Assembly: GCA_024195265.1 (NCBI GenBank)
Contig: JAJLRJ010000001.1
Span: forward strand, 60,185,289-60,249,288
Direction of reading: 5' to 3'
From: Dendrophyllia cribrosa
Taxonomy: Eukaryota; Cnidaria; Anthozoa; Scleractinia; Dendrophylliidae
DNA length: 64,000 bases
In this document: piece after piece, positions 13,401 through 24,803 of the stretch
How the letters are laid out: each line of letters opens with the position of its first letter
Numbering within the stretch: position 1 is the first letter of the stretch
Notes under the pieces: model-generated
Seen by the model: only the letters and a program-made list of their open reading frames with translations
The model's database searches: none
What the model was told of the DNA's origin: nothing
Position numbers and translations under genes: made by a program

Positions 13401-13871
13401 CGCAGATCCAACGTATACCGTTAGCAGCATTATCGTTTGCGGTCCTTTGCATATTTCACTTTTATTGCAACTGTTACCCACGGGAGGACTTCTGACATAA
13501 AATGAGCAGGGATGTTTAAACACTTCTTAGCTTGGCGTTGGCGGGGGACGGAGAGGGCGAGGGAGGGGGCGGAAATAAATGCCGGGGAGCAAACACCCAT
13601 ATTACGAGATCTTAGTACGTTTTAGACATTCTCTCAAAAGAACTGTCCACTACCTCAGATGATTGTCTGTTTTAATTTTGTATACTGTTTTATCTTTTTT
13701 CAGGTTGAACATGCGCAGAAGCATTCTGCTAAGTATAACCTTGTGTCAGCGGCAGTAGCCACATGTTTGATGGCTTTTATTCTCAGCGGATGCGCGGTTG
13801 TCGCCGCCAAAATTCGCAAACAAAAAGAAAGCATCACTGGTTACGCTCCAGTAGGAGACATACAGGAATAA
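10420..13871 (+). CDS. MANSC-domain single-pass membrane protein, 4 coding exons
   Basis: Exons 10420-10489, 11749-12075, 12889-13109 and 13704-13871 join in frame (phases 1,1,0) to 261 residues ending in TAA. Residues 1-23 are a signal peptide. Residues about 41-124 are a MANSC (MANEC) domain with cysteines at 41, 73, 77, 78, 83, 93, 98 and 104. It includes the diagnostic C-x3-CC-x4-C pattern (CMLLCCELDRC), followed by a NWQPVV-like end and AFVKRF. Exon 3 is a Lys/Asp/Ser-rich stalk. Exon 4 gives a TM helix (about 219-241) and a short basic tail with GYAPVGD. MANSC domains occur in LRP11, MANSC1, KIAA0319 and HAI-1 (a protease inhibitor), but no Kunitz or LDLR-A module is seen here, so ligand and function are unknown. 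The gene plan matches the upstream ApeC gene. Confidence 0.88.
12349..12371. repeat. Poly-C tract (23 C) in intron 2 of the MANSC gene
   Basis: Uninterrupted C run followed by GGGTACGCCCC, which resembles the ends of other C-tract elements in the window. Confidence 0.9.
12410..12487. mobile_element. Small MITE with 'CTAATCTCG...GTACCCAG' ends
   Basis: CTAATCTCGCTCGTACCCAG at the left is mirrored by CTGGGTACGAGATTAG at the right, giving a 78-bp hairpin-capable element in intron 2 of the MANSC gene. Confidence 0.75.
13185..13364. mobile_element. 180-bp palindromic MITE in intron 3 of the MANSC gene
   Basis: Left arm starts ATAAACTGCAGGGCTGATC. The right arm is its near-exact complement (about 45 of 50 bases, including the TAGACTT...GGAGACACC block). 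No ORF. Confidence 0.85.
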
Positions 13872-13985
13872 CCAGCTAGAATGAAACTAGTTTGACAGGA
13901 ATAATACAGGAATAACCAGCTAGAATGAAACTAGTTTGACAGGAATAACACAGGAATAACCAGTTAGAATGAAACTAGTTTGACA
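13863..13985 (+). repeat. 44-bp tandem repeat, 3 copies, overlapping the MANSC stop codon
   Basis: The unit begins CAGGAATAACCAGCTAGAAT and recurs at about 13863, 13907 and 13951. The first copy contains the last two sense codons and TAA stop of the MANSC gene; the other two lie in the 3' UTR. Confidence 0.85.
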
Positions 13986-14517
13986 AGGCTCGAGTTTTTC
14001 CCGTCCACACTTGCACGGGTCTCGTTTGCTTTTACAGTGAAAACGGAGATTTTTAAAAACGCGTTTTTCCGCCCGCGCATACATAAACGATGGCCAAATT
14101 GATAGTAAAAGCTACTTTGTCAGTAGTAGCTTTTTAGTTGTTGTAACTTCATTATTTTCTAAAACCACCGTTTTTTATCGCTTCTGCGTGGACCAAAGAT
14201 CAAAATGCAAATATATCTATATCCCGGCGTTTTTGTCCATTTTTGACTTTCACACTTTATAAGCGATAAATCTCCACGTTGGAAGCAAGCGCAGACGTAT
14301 CCGATTTCCTTGCTCCCCGCGGAAAGGAAATCGAATACATCTGCGCGCAGGCTACAAGTTGAATAGCGTTTTGAAAAGCTTCGTTTTCGATGCGTAACGG
14401 GATCGTTGCCAGGACGGTTTGTAGGTGCGATAAAACAAAAAAGTGCAATAAGACGACATATTTAAATGCAGGGGTGTGTGCAATGCTAACTATAAAAACG
14501 AGCGCTGTCTGCAAAAC

Positions 14518-14898
14518 CCCGGCGGGGGGTACTCCCTTATATGACCTATACGGGGACGTGCCGCTGGACGGGGTATGGTTTTTGGCAGGGTATATATATA
14601 ATTTAACGTGAATCTGTCCTAAACAGGGTATGGTTCCAGTTAACTTAGCGCTTGTGGTGACTTCCCTTGTCGTGATAAGTATATTCATGCAAAGGCGAAG
14701 TCGTTTTTCTTTTCAAAGGATGCATCTACCTTTTTTTTAAGCTCAGATCAACAACCACGCACGAGCCGTGTCCTAGACAGGGTCCTAAAATAGAGGGTGT
14801 TGTCCTACACAGGGTAGGTATTTTCGTTTATTTTTGTCCTAAACAGGATCAGGGTCTCGGACCCTCAGCGGACCCCTATACCCAAATATTAGTCAAGT

Positions 14899-14962
<64 letters not shown>
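14518..14962. mobile_element. Probable TIR element ending in a 63-C tract
   Basis: The left end CCCCGGCGGGGGGTACTCCC is mirrored by GTAC followed by 63 Cs at 14900-14962. Internal 'cctaaacagggta' and 'acagggt' motifs recur. A fragment with the same GGGAGTACCCCC end lies near 55200-55272. No coding capacity seen. Confidence 0.55.
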
Positions 14963-17619
14963 TGTGCAAAACATTCGTGCCCAAGACCAAGATTCTTCAC
15001 AGGGCGTCACGGATGTTACTAAAACGATGTTTGCAACTTTTGACCACTGGTTTGTATAATTGTTTTATTTGCCCGGGGCGTTTACTACAAACTTTCTTGC
15101 TTTTTATAAGCATTAATTCAGAAAACAGTGATTAAGAGGCAAGTTAGGCTCGTAGACGTTATTCTATTCTAACAACAACTAAAAAATGTGAATAAACGTC
15201 CTAAAAGGCATCCAAGCATTTGTTTGGACTCTTCAGTGAGAAGTGTGCGTGTGGTTTTTTTTTATTATTTAATTTTTTTGTGGGGGAGAGGGGTCGGGAG
15301 GGGATAAGAATACCTCTTACATTTGCTGGTATGTATAATGGACATTGAAGAACTTTTAAATATTAAGTGACCAACAATTCTTTCAATCCCTAGTAAAATG
15401 ACATTTAGCACTCAGGGCTCTGCTTTGGCTTTCTCAAAGTCTGTTTTGTTTGAGGACTTCGCAGCTTTCAAGTCGACTTGTGGGCAAGTCTAGGCTGTGA
15501 TCTAGCAGTGCCCGGATGCCACAGGTGACTTAGTATAATGTCTTTGGTTGACAAGAAGAACAGAATTTTTGCACATAGCTCAACTGCTGGGGCACCCTAA
15601 ATTTTATAGTTGGACTCCCTGTGATAACTCTTGGAGAACAGCCTTGTTAAGTCAAGAAATTTATTAAAACTTACTCATAACTGTCATTTCATTACAATAA
15701 ACATTGAATGATTATAACTTAAATAAATTGCAATGATGTTTTAAAAGCATATTTAAAAAAGATCAGTCAACTCTCTCTGAAACATACCTAAAGTTGGTTT
15801 CACTGTACTTTAGTCACTTTTTTTACTGTAACTAAACTCGCTCTATGACAGACACCTCTTATAAATGGACAGCTGTTTCTGGTTCCACGTGATTCCAACA
15901 CTGTCTGTCTTAGAGAGAGTAGGCTGAAAACATATACAGAGCACAGTGAACAGTTACCGGTAACTATTAATGCTCGGTAAAAAAATGGACTGGATTTTAT
16001 ACAAGTGTTACCAGCACATAAAATGTCATTAGCAACTGCCTGCAGATGGGAGAAAAATTACTGCACTTACCAATAAATAATAATAAGTAATAATCAAACA
16101 CAAGAAAGAGTGATACATCAGGATTTCCAAACACCAAGAAGTGGTTTGAAAAAACGAGGTATACTGCAGCCAAATCTTTTAACCGACTTCAAGGTGTTTG
16201 AATTCGATTGAATACCTGAAGAAACACTAAAAAGTGCTTGTTATAGTTTCTCAACTCATAATAATTATTAATCCAGAGAAAAAAAAGGAATATAATCACC
16301 AAAATCTATATATCTTAAATATTAAGATTGGGTATCCAAACTCCTGTCACACTGATCATTCTCTTTGTTCAACCTTTATGAATTATTAATGAGTTTGAGA
16401 ATATTAAATAATAACACTGTGCAAATCAGAAAACCACGAATAATCTGATTTGACTTAAGCAAATAATTATTAATTGTGCTGCCAACCAATAGAAGGAGAG
16501 ATTTAACCACAAGAACATTATCTAAAGCTACTAGCTACACATCACTGTCCAATAAGCAAGGGAATGTTTTTCAATCTTTGTTTTGTTTTTAAAGTAATGG
16601 GAAGTGAATTTTTCAGTGGAGCTATGAGCTTTCACTTGCAAACTAAAGTGAGAAAATCACATCAGTACAGCACCAGACAATACACTCACTGGAAGATAAA
16701 TCTAAAATGGCAGACTCGAAAAACACTACTTTTCCAAGCTCTATATTTTTCCTTTGCAGAGCCTATCTTCATTTCAGTGGCCAAGATACATGTAGGTATA
16801 ATTATGCACCTCTCAAAAGTTGTATGGAAAATGTGTAATGTTTTTCCATACAAAAAGTTAAACTTTGATGGTAGTGCACTTTAAATTTTGTAATTTTTAC
16901 ACAACCCCACAAGCAACATGCACATGCCTTAATAATTTAACATAAATATAAATAAAGGTACAGGTATTCTATCTGTCACAGCTTTGTGTTAAAGAGCTGT
17001 GAATCTAACAAGATTTCACCACTAGGGGAAGCGTCATCACAGGGTTTTTTTTTTCAGATAATCAGGGCTGTTGTTAAGCATTAAAGTTGCTGGCTGCACA
17101 AGGAAAATAGGCAGTCATAAACTCAAGATTTTTCAAACTTTGAGTTGCCAGTCATCTTCACTGCAGTTGCCAGCCATAACAGCCAGCTGCCAGCAACTAG
17201 ATTAGTCCTAATTGTTTTTTTGTAGTTAGTTTTAATTGTAAATAATAAGACTTGGTTACTATTTTTAAGTAATGCTCCACATAAGAACTATGGTAAACTT
17301 CATTGTTCCACCGCTTTGCGTCAAATAAATTTTAGGAAATGTTTGTGCTTAACCAATCAGAATAGCAGAAGATAAGCTTATAATTTTGCTTCTTTGATGA
17401 AGTTCCCCAAATACAATATCTTTTAGAACTGTGCATGTTGTGCAATTGGGTCTCAAAATACTTGAAACCTTAAAAAAATTAGACAAAATGCACCTTGAAC
17501 CTTAACATTTGAGCAGTTTTTTAGTCTAGGCCAATGAGATCACCAGTTGTAACAATGAAAAAAGTTGACATTCCATCGTGCATTAAGCCATTCAGCGCTA
17601 TCCTTCTTATGTGGATTTA
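14963..17619. other. AT-rich intergenic region without a recognised gene
   Basis: No ORF here has homology or codon character I recognise. A stretch around 15410-15500 resembles 56330-56410 (TTTCTCAAAGTC and GTCGACTTGTG), so some of it is dispersed repeat. The 16564-16884 ORF is AT-driven and not supported. Confidence 0.5.
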
Positions 17620-17855
17620 CTTATAATAAATAACACTTGCATGTCACTTATTTCCTAGTTTTTAAATAATATTTTAGTATTTTTTAGATTGCTTTTGTTC
17701 ATAACTATTTTTATCTACTTAATTTACTTTTTATTTATGATACGCTTTTTACATGTATCTTGTAGCAGTCATAAATTATGCAGGGCCCATATTGATACCA
17801 GCCTAGTGCTGAATTGGCCTCCCTGCTTAAATAAAGATGACTTGACTTGACTAAC
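17620..17855 (+). mobile_element. 3' end of a CR1/L2-like non-LTR retrotransposon
   Basis: A non-coding tail ends in TAAATAAAGATGACTTGACT with short direct repeats of TTGACT, as seen at the 3' ends of CR1/L2-clade elements. No RT sequence remains upstream. A related tail is seen near 49650-49775 (GTTAAATAAAGATAATTAA). Confidence 0.5.
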
Positions 17856-17934
17856 ATTACAGTCCTGCCAATTGAATTCCAGCAACAAGACTACTATTGG
17901 TGATGGATAGAATCACAAACACAACTCACAACTT

Positions 17935-19305
17935 CTATGTGGTCCAGGGAGTGTAAAACAAGATCTCTGTGAAGTGGGATCCATAGTATAAGTTTTCAAA
18001 CGTAAATTTGGTCTGTTCAAACACAACCTCCTTTTGAGGCGTGTTTTTGTTAGATGTCACACTTTGGCTGAACCAGATCACGCAGCGCAAGGAGTACCGC
18101 ACCCCACTCTTAACAAGTATCGCAGTTTGGAACTTTACATCAATACCATCACCAGTATAGGCTCCACTGTTGTCAGGGAGGTACTCTCCTTCAGTAAAAC
18201 AAAGAACCTTCTCTTGAGGAGTTTCCTGTTTAATCCAAAGCTGAACCTTGTCACGTCGACTTTCCACATCCGAGAGTCCAAAGGTACGAGTAAAGACACG
18301 CCCACCGGCAATGTATACAGGTGAATCAGACATCACTGTGAATGACAGAGTCTCTTCACGCCGTCCAGTACCATTACTAGGGGGTCTGTACCAGTGGTGC
18401 GGAGAAGGGGCCTCTGTGTAACGGCAACATCGCCGCATGGGTCTCCCACTGCGTGGCACACATGGGAATGAAACATCTGGCTTAACATTTCGGGTGCTAA
18501 AATGTAGAAATACATTTAAAGCCTCCCTATCGGTTAGAACATCTTGGGGTACAACCTTCTCTGCAAACTGCTTTTGGGTCATAACTGGGAAGCGCAGGTG
18601 ATACAGAGAATCGCCCAGAGTGTTCCTTAAATTGGCCCCAGAAGGCTCCAAGCCTTCACCCTTACACTGCCTCTTCGCCCACTGCATGCAGTACTCAAAT
18701 AACTCCGATTCCTCGATTCGCAAAGTCTCCCTCCGCAGTAAAGACTTCATGGCTGCTGAATCGAGCTCCAGAAAACCAGGCGACTCCAAGCACTGCTTGG
18801 TGTTAAGATCAACAATAAACCAACACCTCTTCTCTAACTCCTCCTCTCGAAACTGGCGGGCTTGGGTTAGTGTTTCAAAAACATTGTTCGGATCGATCCT
18901 CTCTTCAAGAAAACGGCCGCATCGACGCATCAGAGATAAAACCAAGTACTTTTTAGCCAAATACATAACGCCAAGCACAGAGTTAGCGGTGAGCTGTAAT
19001 TCGTCGTAGTAGATGAACCGAAGAAACTCGGTCAAACATTCGGAGTTGCAATCGGGAAGTTCGATTTGTTTTCCTTGTTCAGCTACGCCGCCATGAAACA
19101 TAGCAAAAAACACGGGACTGCTAATGGCCAGGACATATTTGTGGGCTGGTAAACTGACTTTCGTGGCGTGATCTTTAATAGAATCTTGAACAAGAAAGCT
19201 CACATCACTTATCATAGGATTCAAAAACATGTACTTATTTCGCTCCCGGACCGTTTCTCTCGTCGATTGCCAATCATCAGTTTGAATATCGCTCGATAGA
19301 TCCAT
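17935..19305 (-). CDS. BTB-BACK-PHR domain protein (BTBD1/2/3/6 family), single coding exon
   Basis: An uninterrupted 456-codon frame; the ATG chosen (19305-19303) is the first true ATG, preceded by a TTG-led extension. Residues about 27-132 are a BTB/POZ domain (SDVSFLV, LPAHKYVLAISSPVFFAMF, FLRFIYYDE). Residues about 135-245 are a BACK domain (AKKYLV upstream, ESPGFLELD, LRIEESELFEYCMQWAKRQC). The C-terminal 145 or so residues are a PHR domain (SDSPVYIAGG, QLWIKQ, LYYGSHFTEILFYTPW). Family members are cytoplasmic Cullin-3 substrate adaptors or topoisomerase-binding proteins. The match to BTBD6/BTBD3 is best by domain order, but the exact orthologue is not settled. Lack of introns could mean a retrocopy-derived gene; the frame is intact. 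Confidence 0.92.
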   Translation of the reverse strand: MDLSSDIQTDDWQSTRETVRERNKYMFLNPMISDVSFLVQDSIKDHATKVSLPAHKYVLAISSPVFFAMFHGGVAEQGKQIELPDCNSECLTEFLRFIYYDELQLTANSVLGVMYLAKKYLVLSLMRRCGRFLEERIDPNNVFETLTQARQFREEELEKRCWFIVDLNTKQCLESPGFLELDSAAMKSLLRRETLRIEESELFEYCMQWAKRQCKGEGLEPSGANLRNTLGDSLYHLRFPVMTQKQFAEKVVPQDVLTDREALNVFLHFSTRNVKPDVSFPCVPRSGRPMRRCCRYTEAPSPHHWYRPPSNGTGRREETLSFTVMSDSPVYIAGGRVFTRTFGLSDVESRRDKVQLWIKQETPQEKVLCFTEGEYLPDNSGAYTGDGIDVKFQTAILVKSGVRYSLRCVIWFSQSVTSNKNTPQKEVVFEQTKFTFENLYYGSHFTEILFYTPWTT

Positions 19306-19548
19306 AGTTATCAATAAGTAATTTCACTGTTTGAAAAGAGCGAAGTTATAACGTGGCAAGTTTACTTTTCTACGAAGCGCCAATTTACCCCCGTCCGTGA
19401 CATTTCAGATTGTATGACAAATGACGTCTCAGAGAGCAGAGGGAACTATGGGGCACGGAATAATGTCACACATTCCACTTCCGGAAAAGAAAATCATTAA
19501 AATAAATAAAATAAAGGCCATATTTTCTCAATAAAGCAACGCGAAATA

Positions 19549-19735
19549 CAGTGGAACCCCGTTAATACGGTCACCAACGGGCCATGAAAATTTGGCCGTA
19601 TTAACGGGGTGGCCGCATTAACGGGGTTTCATTATAAGAAAATGTATGGGTGCGCGTTTCGCCGGGACAAAAAAAAGTGCCCGCAATAACGAGGTGACCG
19701 TATTAACGAGGTGACCGTAAGGCGGGGTTCCACTG
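19549..19735. mobile_element. Tigger/pogo-like MITE with TA duplication
   Basis: CAGTGGAACCCCGTTAATAC at the left and CGGGGTTCCACTG at the right are bounded by TA (19547-19548, 19736-19737). Internal GGTCACC and TATTAACGGGG motifs repeat. The CAGTGGAACC end is typical of pogo/Tigger mariner elements. Confidence 0.7.
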
Positions 19736-22196
19736 TACAATATGCATCTCGCTGTACTCTGACTGCGGGTATAAAGGATGAAATTTTCTGTTCGGTTGCA
19801 GTAAAAGTGAGTGACTGAAATACAGTGGAGACCAACTTAAGGTGGCTCCAATTTGGGTCACACTTGACATTTTCACTCTTTTTAAACTGCATTTGAATGA
19901 AAAGCTCGATCTCTTTATTGCCGAGGAATTAGTCAGAGCTATTTGCAGGGAGTGATAATTTTAGTCTGACGAAACTTTCTGTGGTAATTTAATGATAATT
20001 TGTGTCACCTATGGAATGTTTTGACCGCTTACTTTTTTCAAACATGACAAAACACGTGTTAAAATTTAAAAACGCCAGCAAATTATTCAAAATCAAACAG
20101 TTTAATTTGTTTGAAATTTTCCCATTTAGTGTGCTACACTGCGTAGATTATAGCTCATTTATATTATTCGCTTCTTGCGGGTAGTAGCCCCAAAATTAGC
20201 CTGGGTTCCAGTCGGACGGCGGGGTCATACGAAGAAGGGAAGCCTGCACGCATCCTTCAAAATCGAGGCCGCCGCCCACATGAATCCGCAGATTCCTTAG
20301 CTTGTCAACTGTCAAATTTTAACCGTTCGCTGCTTAGCCTTCTGTCGTTAATTTACTGAGCAAGTTAACGACAGAAGTGATATTTTAGGAGGAGAGAAAC
20401 AAATTTAGCCCTTTGAAATATATTTTTTCAGTTGAGGTAAAAATGTTGCAATTTGCATACGTCAAAAGTAATTTGAAACCTTTCCCTGAGTAATGCATAA
20501 TGCAGCTAATTCATAAGGGACGGACCATTAGAAAAGTGAGGGGGGGGGGGGGAGGTGGGGAAAAAAAAACAAAAAAAATTCGTGCAAGGGAAAATGCCAG
20601 GAAAAAAAATTCGTGCAAAGTTCAAGGCAAAGAAAAAAAAAATTCATGCAGAAGGAGAAGTCCTATTGTGGTTGTTATTTAATATATAAAAGCTGCCAAA
20701 GTGCCTATTGAAAATAGCGCTCTTGGCGTTTCAAAAATTCAAAACATTCTTGGGGTCTTCCTATACTATTATTTATAAATAGTATTATAAAGGTGACAGG
20801 CCAAACACGACTCCCGCTAGTCGCAAAATGTATAAAGAAGCCTTTAAAAATGCTTTCCCAAGAAGGTCTACGAGATATTTGTTCCCTTTAGATCACCAAT
20901 ATAGAATTGTGACTAGTCACTATTATCTCTGTCTCAGTTTTGCATGCTCGATATGTATTGCATGACTCTTTGATGATCTTTGGGATAAAAATCTCTTAAG
21001 TGACAGGAGATTTTCATGCTGTGTAGCCATTTATGGAATTATTGTTTCTCTATGCCTTCGTTATGCTAGCTCTCTTGGCATATGTTAGGGCTTCTTTGGC
21101 TAACTTTTGTTGCAAGATATGTAGTGATCGGCTGCAGTTTTAGCAAGAGAAAATAATTGGACAGAGAGGGAGTCTCCCAGTAATGGGTTTGGGATATCTT
21201 AATTGCAAAAAAGTTATTTTTAGTAACAATGCGGACCAATGCGGAAACATTTTCCGGTGAGCTGGTTGACTTCCGGAAGACTTGCTTTCTTGAATCAGCG
21301 TGTCAAATCGAGGCGGAGTCAACAAATTAAAAAAATGGCGACCATCGCGGTGGTAATTTCGCATGTGAAAAAGAAAGTAAAATGGTCCTGTTTGAGCAAA
21401 GAACGTCATATAGTACCACACCGGCTGGATACATAGATCTCCATCTGTCTTAAAACACAAACTGTTGCAACTGAAGCGGTAAAAAGGGGGCTGGACAATT
21501 CAACTTACCGGACAGATGCCAATCAACCATCCACTCCAATCTCTTGTAAGCGTCGTTTCTAAACGTTTGAAGTCGCTTTGCTCGATCGATGGCCAGCCCA
21601 TCCAAACTTTTCAGACATGAAATAGTTGCATACTGTAGAATTCAAAGTTGTTATGTTTTCGGTAGTTGAAGGATAGAAGGATGCTCTTCTGGGAAAATCA
21701 CTTTTTAGGGATTTCAACACGGCAAGGAGTTAAAAATGCTAAAACCGGTTCGCATGCATGCATGCATGGATTTGTTTTCTATAAGCTTTATAAGTTTGGA
21801 AGGACAATGTCAGGTGCAACTTCTTTCCATGGAAAATGGATATCAGTTCTGTTGAGGTCAGCTTCCAAGAAGCTCTATACTGACAGGTTAGATTTATTTA
21901 GAGCCAAATTGTAAGTACAATTTCTGGAAAAGTGATTGAATTTTCTTTTTATGATGGGCCGCGTGCGAAGTTTAATTCTTCGGTAGTTAGTTTTCATCTA
22001 AGCTTGGATTATTGACTTCAAAAAAATCCAATAGACTTGTATTATTTTAGTTTTAAAAAGCGAATAAATAAAACACGCTTTTCTAGTGATGTCACCTTAA
22101 TTAATTTATTGAACTTTGTGATAAAAGGCCACCATTTCTTTTTTATTTTAGTAAACTCGCATGTGGCATCGATCCTTTGTTTGTCAGCTTAACTTC

Positions 22197-22258
22197 GATA
22201 CCGTGTTCAGCAATCTTTAAAACTGAATTCAGTTTTAAAGATTGCTGAACACGGTATC
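22197..22258. repeat. 62-bp perfect palindrome
   Basis: GATACCGTGTTCAGCAATCT begins a 31-base arm followed without spacer by its exact complement, centred on GAATTC. It lies in the left arm of the foldback and has no equivalent in the right arm, so it arose or inserted after the arms formed. Confidence 0.9.
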
Positions 22259-22938
22259 ATGTCAAAAACTTTAATGGTCTACTCTAGACTAAAGGCAATT
22301 AATATTATTAATTTTTGTATTTAAGCTTAAAGAATTTTAGCTAAGTTTCAATACAAAAATGCATTATATTCAAGGCCACGTTTTTTAATAAATGAAAACT
22401 ACGGATGGTGCCTTGTTTGGAAGCGCCGTCGTTTACACGCTTTCCATTTACCTTTTTTATATAAGCCTATAAAAAAAATGGATCGGACATCTTCATTTGC
22501 CTTGTCCAAGTTATGTTTCATAAAACTCAATAAGTTGTTTTTCTGAACGTTGCTTTGATTGGATTATAACTGGTCACTGAGAATTTTTATGGACTTACAA
22601 CAACGTGCGGGTTTCAGCCGACAAAACGCAATTTTTAGCTTCACAAAAATGTTTGCTGGCCTTTCCTTGTATTTTTATTCCAAAACGATGCCTGTTTGTT
22701 TTCGCCATTGGAGTATCGTCTGAATTTCAGTTAAAAAATAAAGTTTTTATTTATTTAAAAACTGCTGGAGAAAAGTGGACCTGCAAAGTTCCTTCAAACT
22801 GAGTGACAAACTTCAGGAATATTTTTCGGTTACCTCAGCTGTGACCCGGGATAAAAGACATCAAAGATATTACAAAATTCTGTTAGTATGAACCAGCAAA
22901 TATGAAAGTAAAACTGTGGCCGTGGAGACATGCTGAGG

Positions 22939-23000
22939 CTACAAAATGAAGCCAAGATCTTGTTATGTTCTACAAAATGAAGCCAAGATCTTGTTATGTT
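22939..23000. repeat. 31-bp tandem duplication
   Basis: Two identical copies of a unit beginning CTACAAAATGAAGCCAAGAT near the centre of the foldback. Confidence 0.9.
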
Positions 23001-24509
23001 TGGCACGAAAATGACGAAGAAAACGAATTTCAGAAAGTCTGAAGTGAATATTTTGGTTTACTCACGAAAATATCGATTTTGGATCTCCTTTCCCTTCTTA
23101 GATTACAACCAAACTTCAATGAAAAATAAGCCAGTGGTGTTAACCGTATTAAAAAGAGGCATCGTTAAATAAAATCCAAGAAAAAGTCAGGAGACTTTTT
23201 TGGTGAAGTCGGACGCTGAAACTCGCGTTGTGTGCAAACACGCGAAAATAACTCCTTTCTCTGAAACTATTTTGGCGAAATAATCCAATAAAAGAAACGT
23301 ACAGAAAAGGATCTAATCGATTCGTTTATGAAACATAAATGTGACAAGGCGAATAAAGATGTCCATAGAAATTTCTGCAAAAAATACTAAATACAAAGCG
23401 TGTAAACGGCGGCAGCTTCCAAGCAAGGCATCGATCCGCTCTTCGAAATCATTTACTGAAAAAAAAAAAATGGCCATGGGTATGGTCAATGCATTTTGGC
23501 CTTAGCTACAATTCTTATTGATTCCCTTTATTTTCTAGATTAGGTCATTTAAGTAAAATAATACAAGTCTTTTGGATTTTTTCGAAGTCAATAATCCAAG
23601 TTTAAGCTTAGATGAAAACTAACTACGCAAGAATTAAACTTCGCACGCGGCCCATCGTAAAAAGAAAATTCAATCACTTTTCCAGAAATTGTACTTACAC
23701 TTTGGCGAGCTAAATAAATCTAACCTGTCAGTATAGAGCTTCTTGGTAGCTGACCTCAACAGAACTGATATCCATTTTCCATGGAAAGAAGTTGCACCTG
23801 ACAAAGTCCTTCCAAAGCTTATAGAAAACAAATCCATGCATGCATGCATGCGAACCGGTTTTAGCATTTTTAACTCCTTGCCGTGTTGAAATCCCTAAAA
23901 AGTGATTTTCCTAGAAGAGCATCCTTCTATCCTTCAGCTACCGAAAACATAACAACTTTGAATTCTACAGTATGCAACTATTTCATGTCTGAAAAGTTTG
24001 GATGGGCTGGCCATCGATCGAGCAAAGCGACTTCAAACGTTTAGAAACGACGCTTACAAGAGATTGGAGTGGATGTTTGATTGGCATCTGTCCGGTAAGT
24101 TGAATTGTCCAGCCCCCTTTTTACCGCTTCAGTTGCAACAGTTTGTGTTTTAAGACAGATGGAGATCTATGTATCCAGCCGGTGTGGTACTATATGACGT
24201 TCTTTGCTCAAACAGGGCCATTTTACTTTCTTTTTCACATGCGAAATTACCACCGCGATGGTCGCCATTTTTTTAATTTGTTGACTCCGCCTCGATTTGA
24301 CACGCTGATTCAAGAAAGCAAGTCTTCCGGAAGTCAACCAGCTCACCGGAAAATGTTTCCGCATTGGTCCGCATTGTTACTAAAAATAACTTTTTTGCAA
24401 TTAAGATATCCCAGCCAACGCCCCTAGACTCCCTCTCTGTCCAATTATTTTCTCTTGGTTTTAGTTATTGTTATGAATATGCTAGGATCAGTCAATCTCT
24501 CAGCCCGTG

Positions 24510-24664
24510 CAGGGGCGTAGCTACCTGTACGCACGTACGCACATGCGTACCTGAAAAAGTCGGGAAAAAAGAAAGATTTGGGACTTGAGGGTGGGGGAGG
24601 AGGTAGGGGGAGTGTTTGGAAATTGATTGTGCATACCTCTGAAAAATTCCTGGCTACGCCCCTG
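24510..24664. mobile_element. 155-bp MITE with CAGGGGCGTAGC ends
   Basis: CAGGGGCGTAGCTA and TGGCTACGCCCCTG are inverted ends, flanked by CCGTG on both sides (24505-24509, 24665-24669). CAGGGG ends resemble hAT elements, but the duplication seen is 5 bp, not 8. Confidence 0.75.
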
Positions 24665-24803
24665 CCGTGATTTAGTGTCAAAGTCTGCGGTGTGCAAGAC
24701 TTGTGAGAAAGTGGATCTTTATCACGGATGTAGGCGTCTAAGATCAAAGTCTGAAGCTGCCGTGTCTCTATTGGAATCATGACTTCTTGCAGTTTATGTT
24801 TTA

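Larger units (their letters stand above)
21145..24456. mobile_element. 3.3 kb foldback element (two long inverted arms)
   Basis: The outer ~900 bp of each arm (21145-22050 and 23555-24456) are nearly identical in opposite orientation and encode the same ~95-residue translation on opposite strands, which I regard as non-coding. Inverted similarity continues, more diverged, toward the centre near 22850, for example GGAAGC...CGTTTACACGCTTT at 22418-22443 against 23397-23425. Terminal motif AAGAGAAAATAATTGGACAG. An ATGCATGCATG run sits symmetrically near 21762 and 23838. Confidence 0.8.

Noticed and set aside
20500..20682. Lys/Arg-rich 60-codon ORF
   Set aside because: Translation of G and A runs and the 'aaaattcgtgca' subterminal repeats of the 20517-25912 element.
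21140..24427. The same ~100-residue ORF on opposite strands (21140-21460 and 24143-24427)
   Set aside because: They are the two arms of a foldback element. Identity extends far outside the frame and no domain is recognised.
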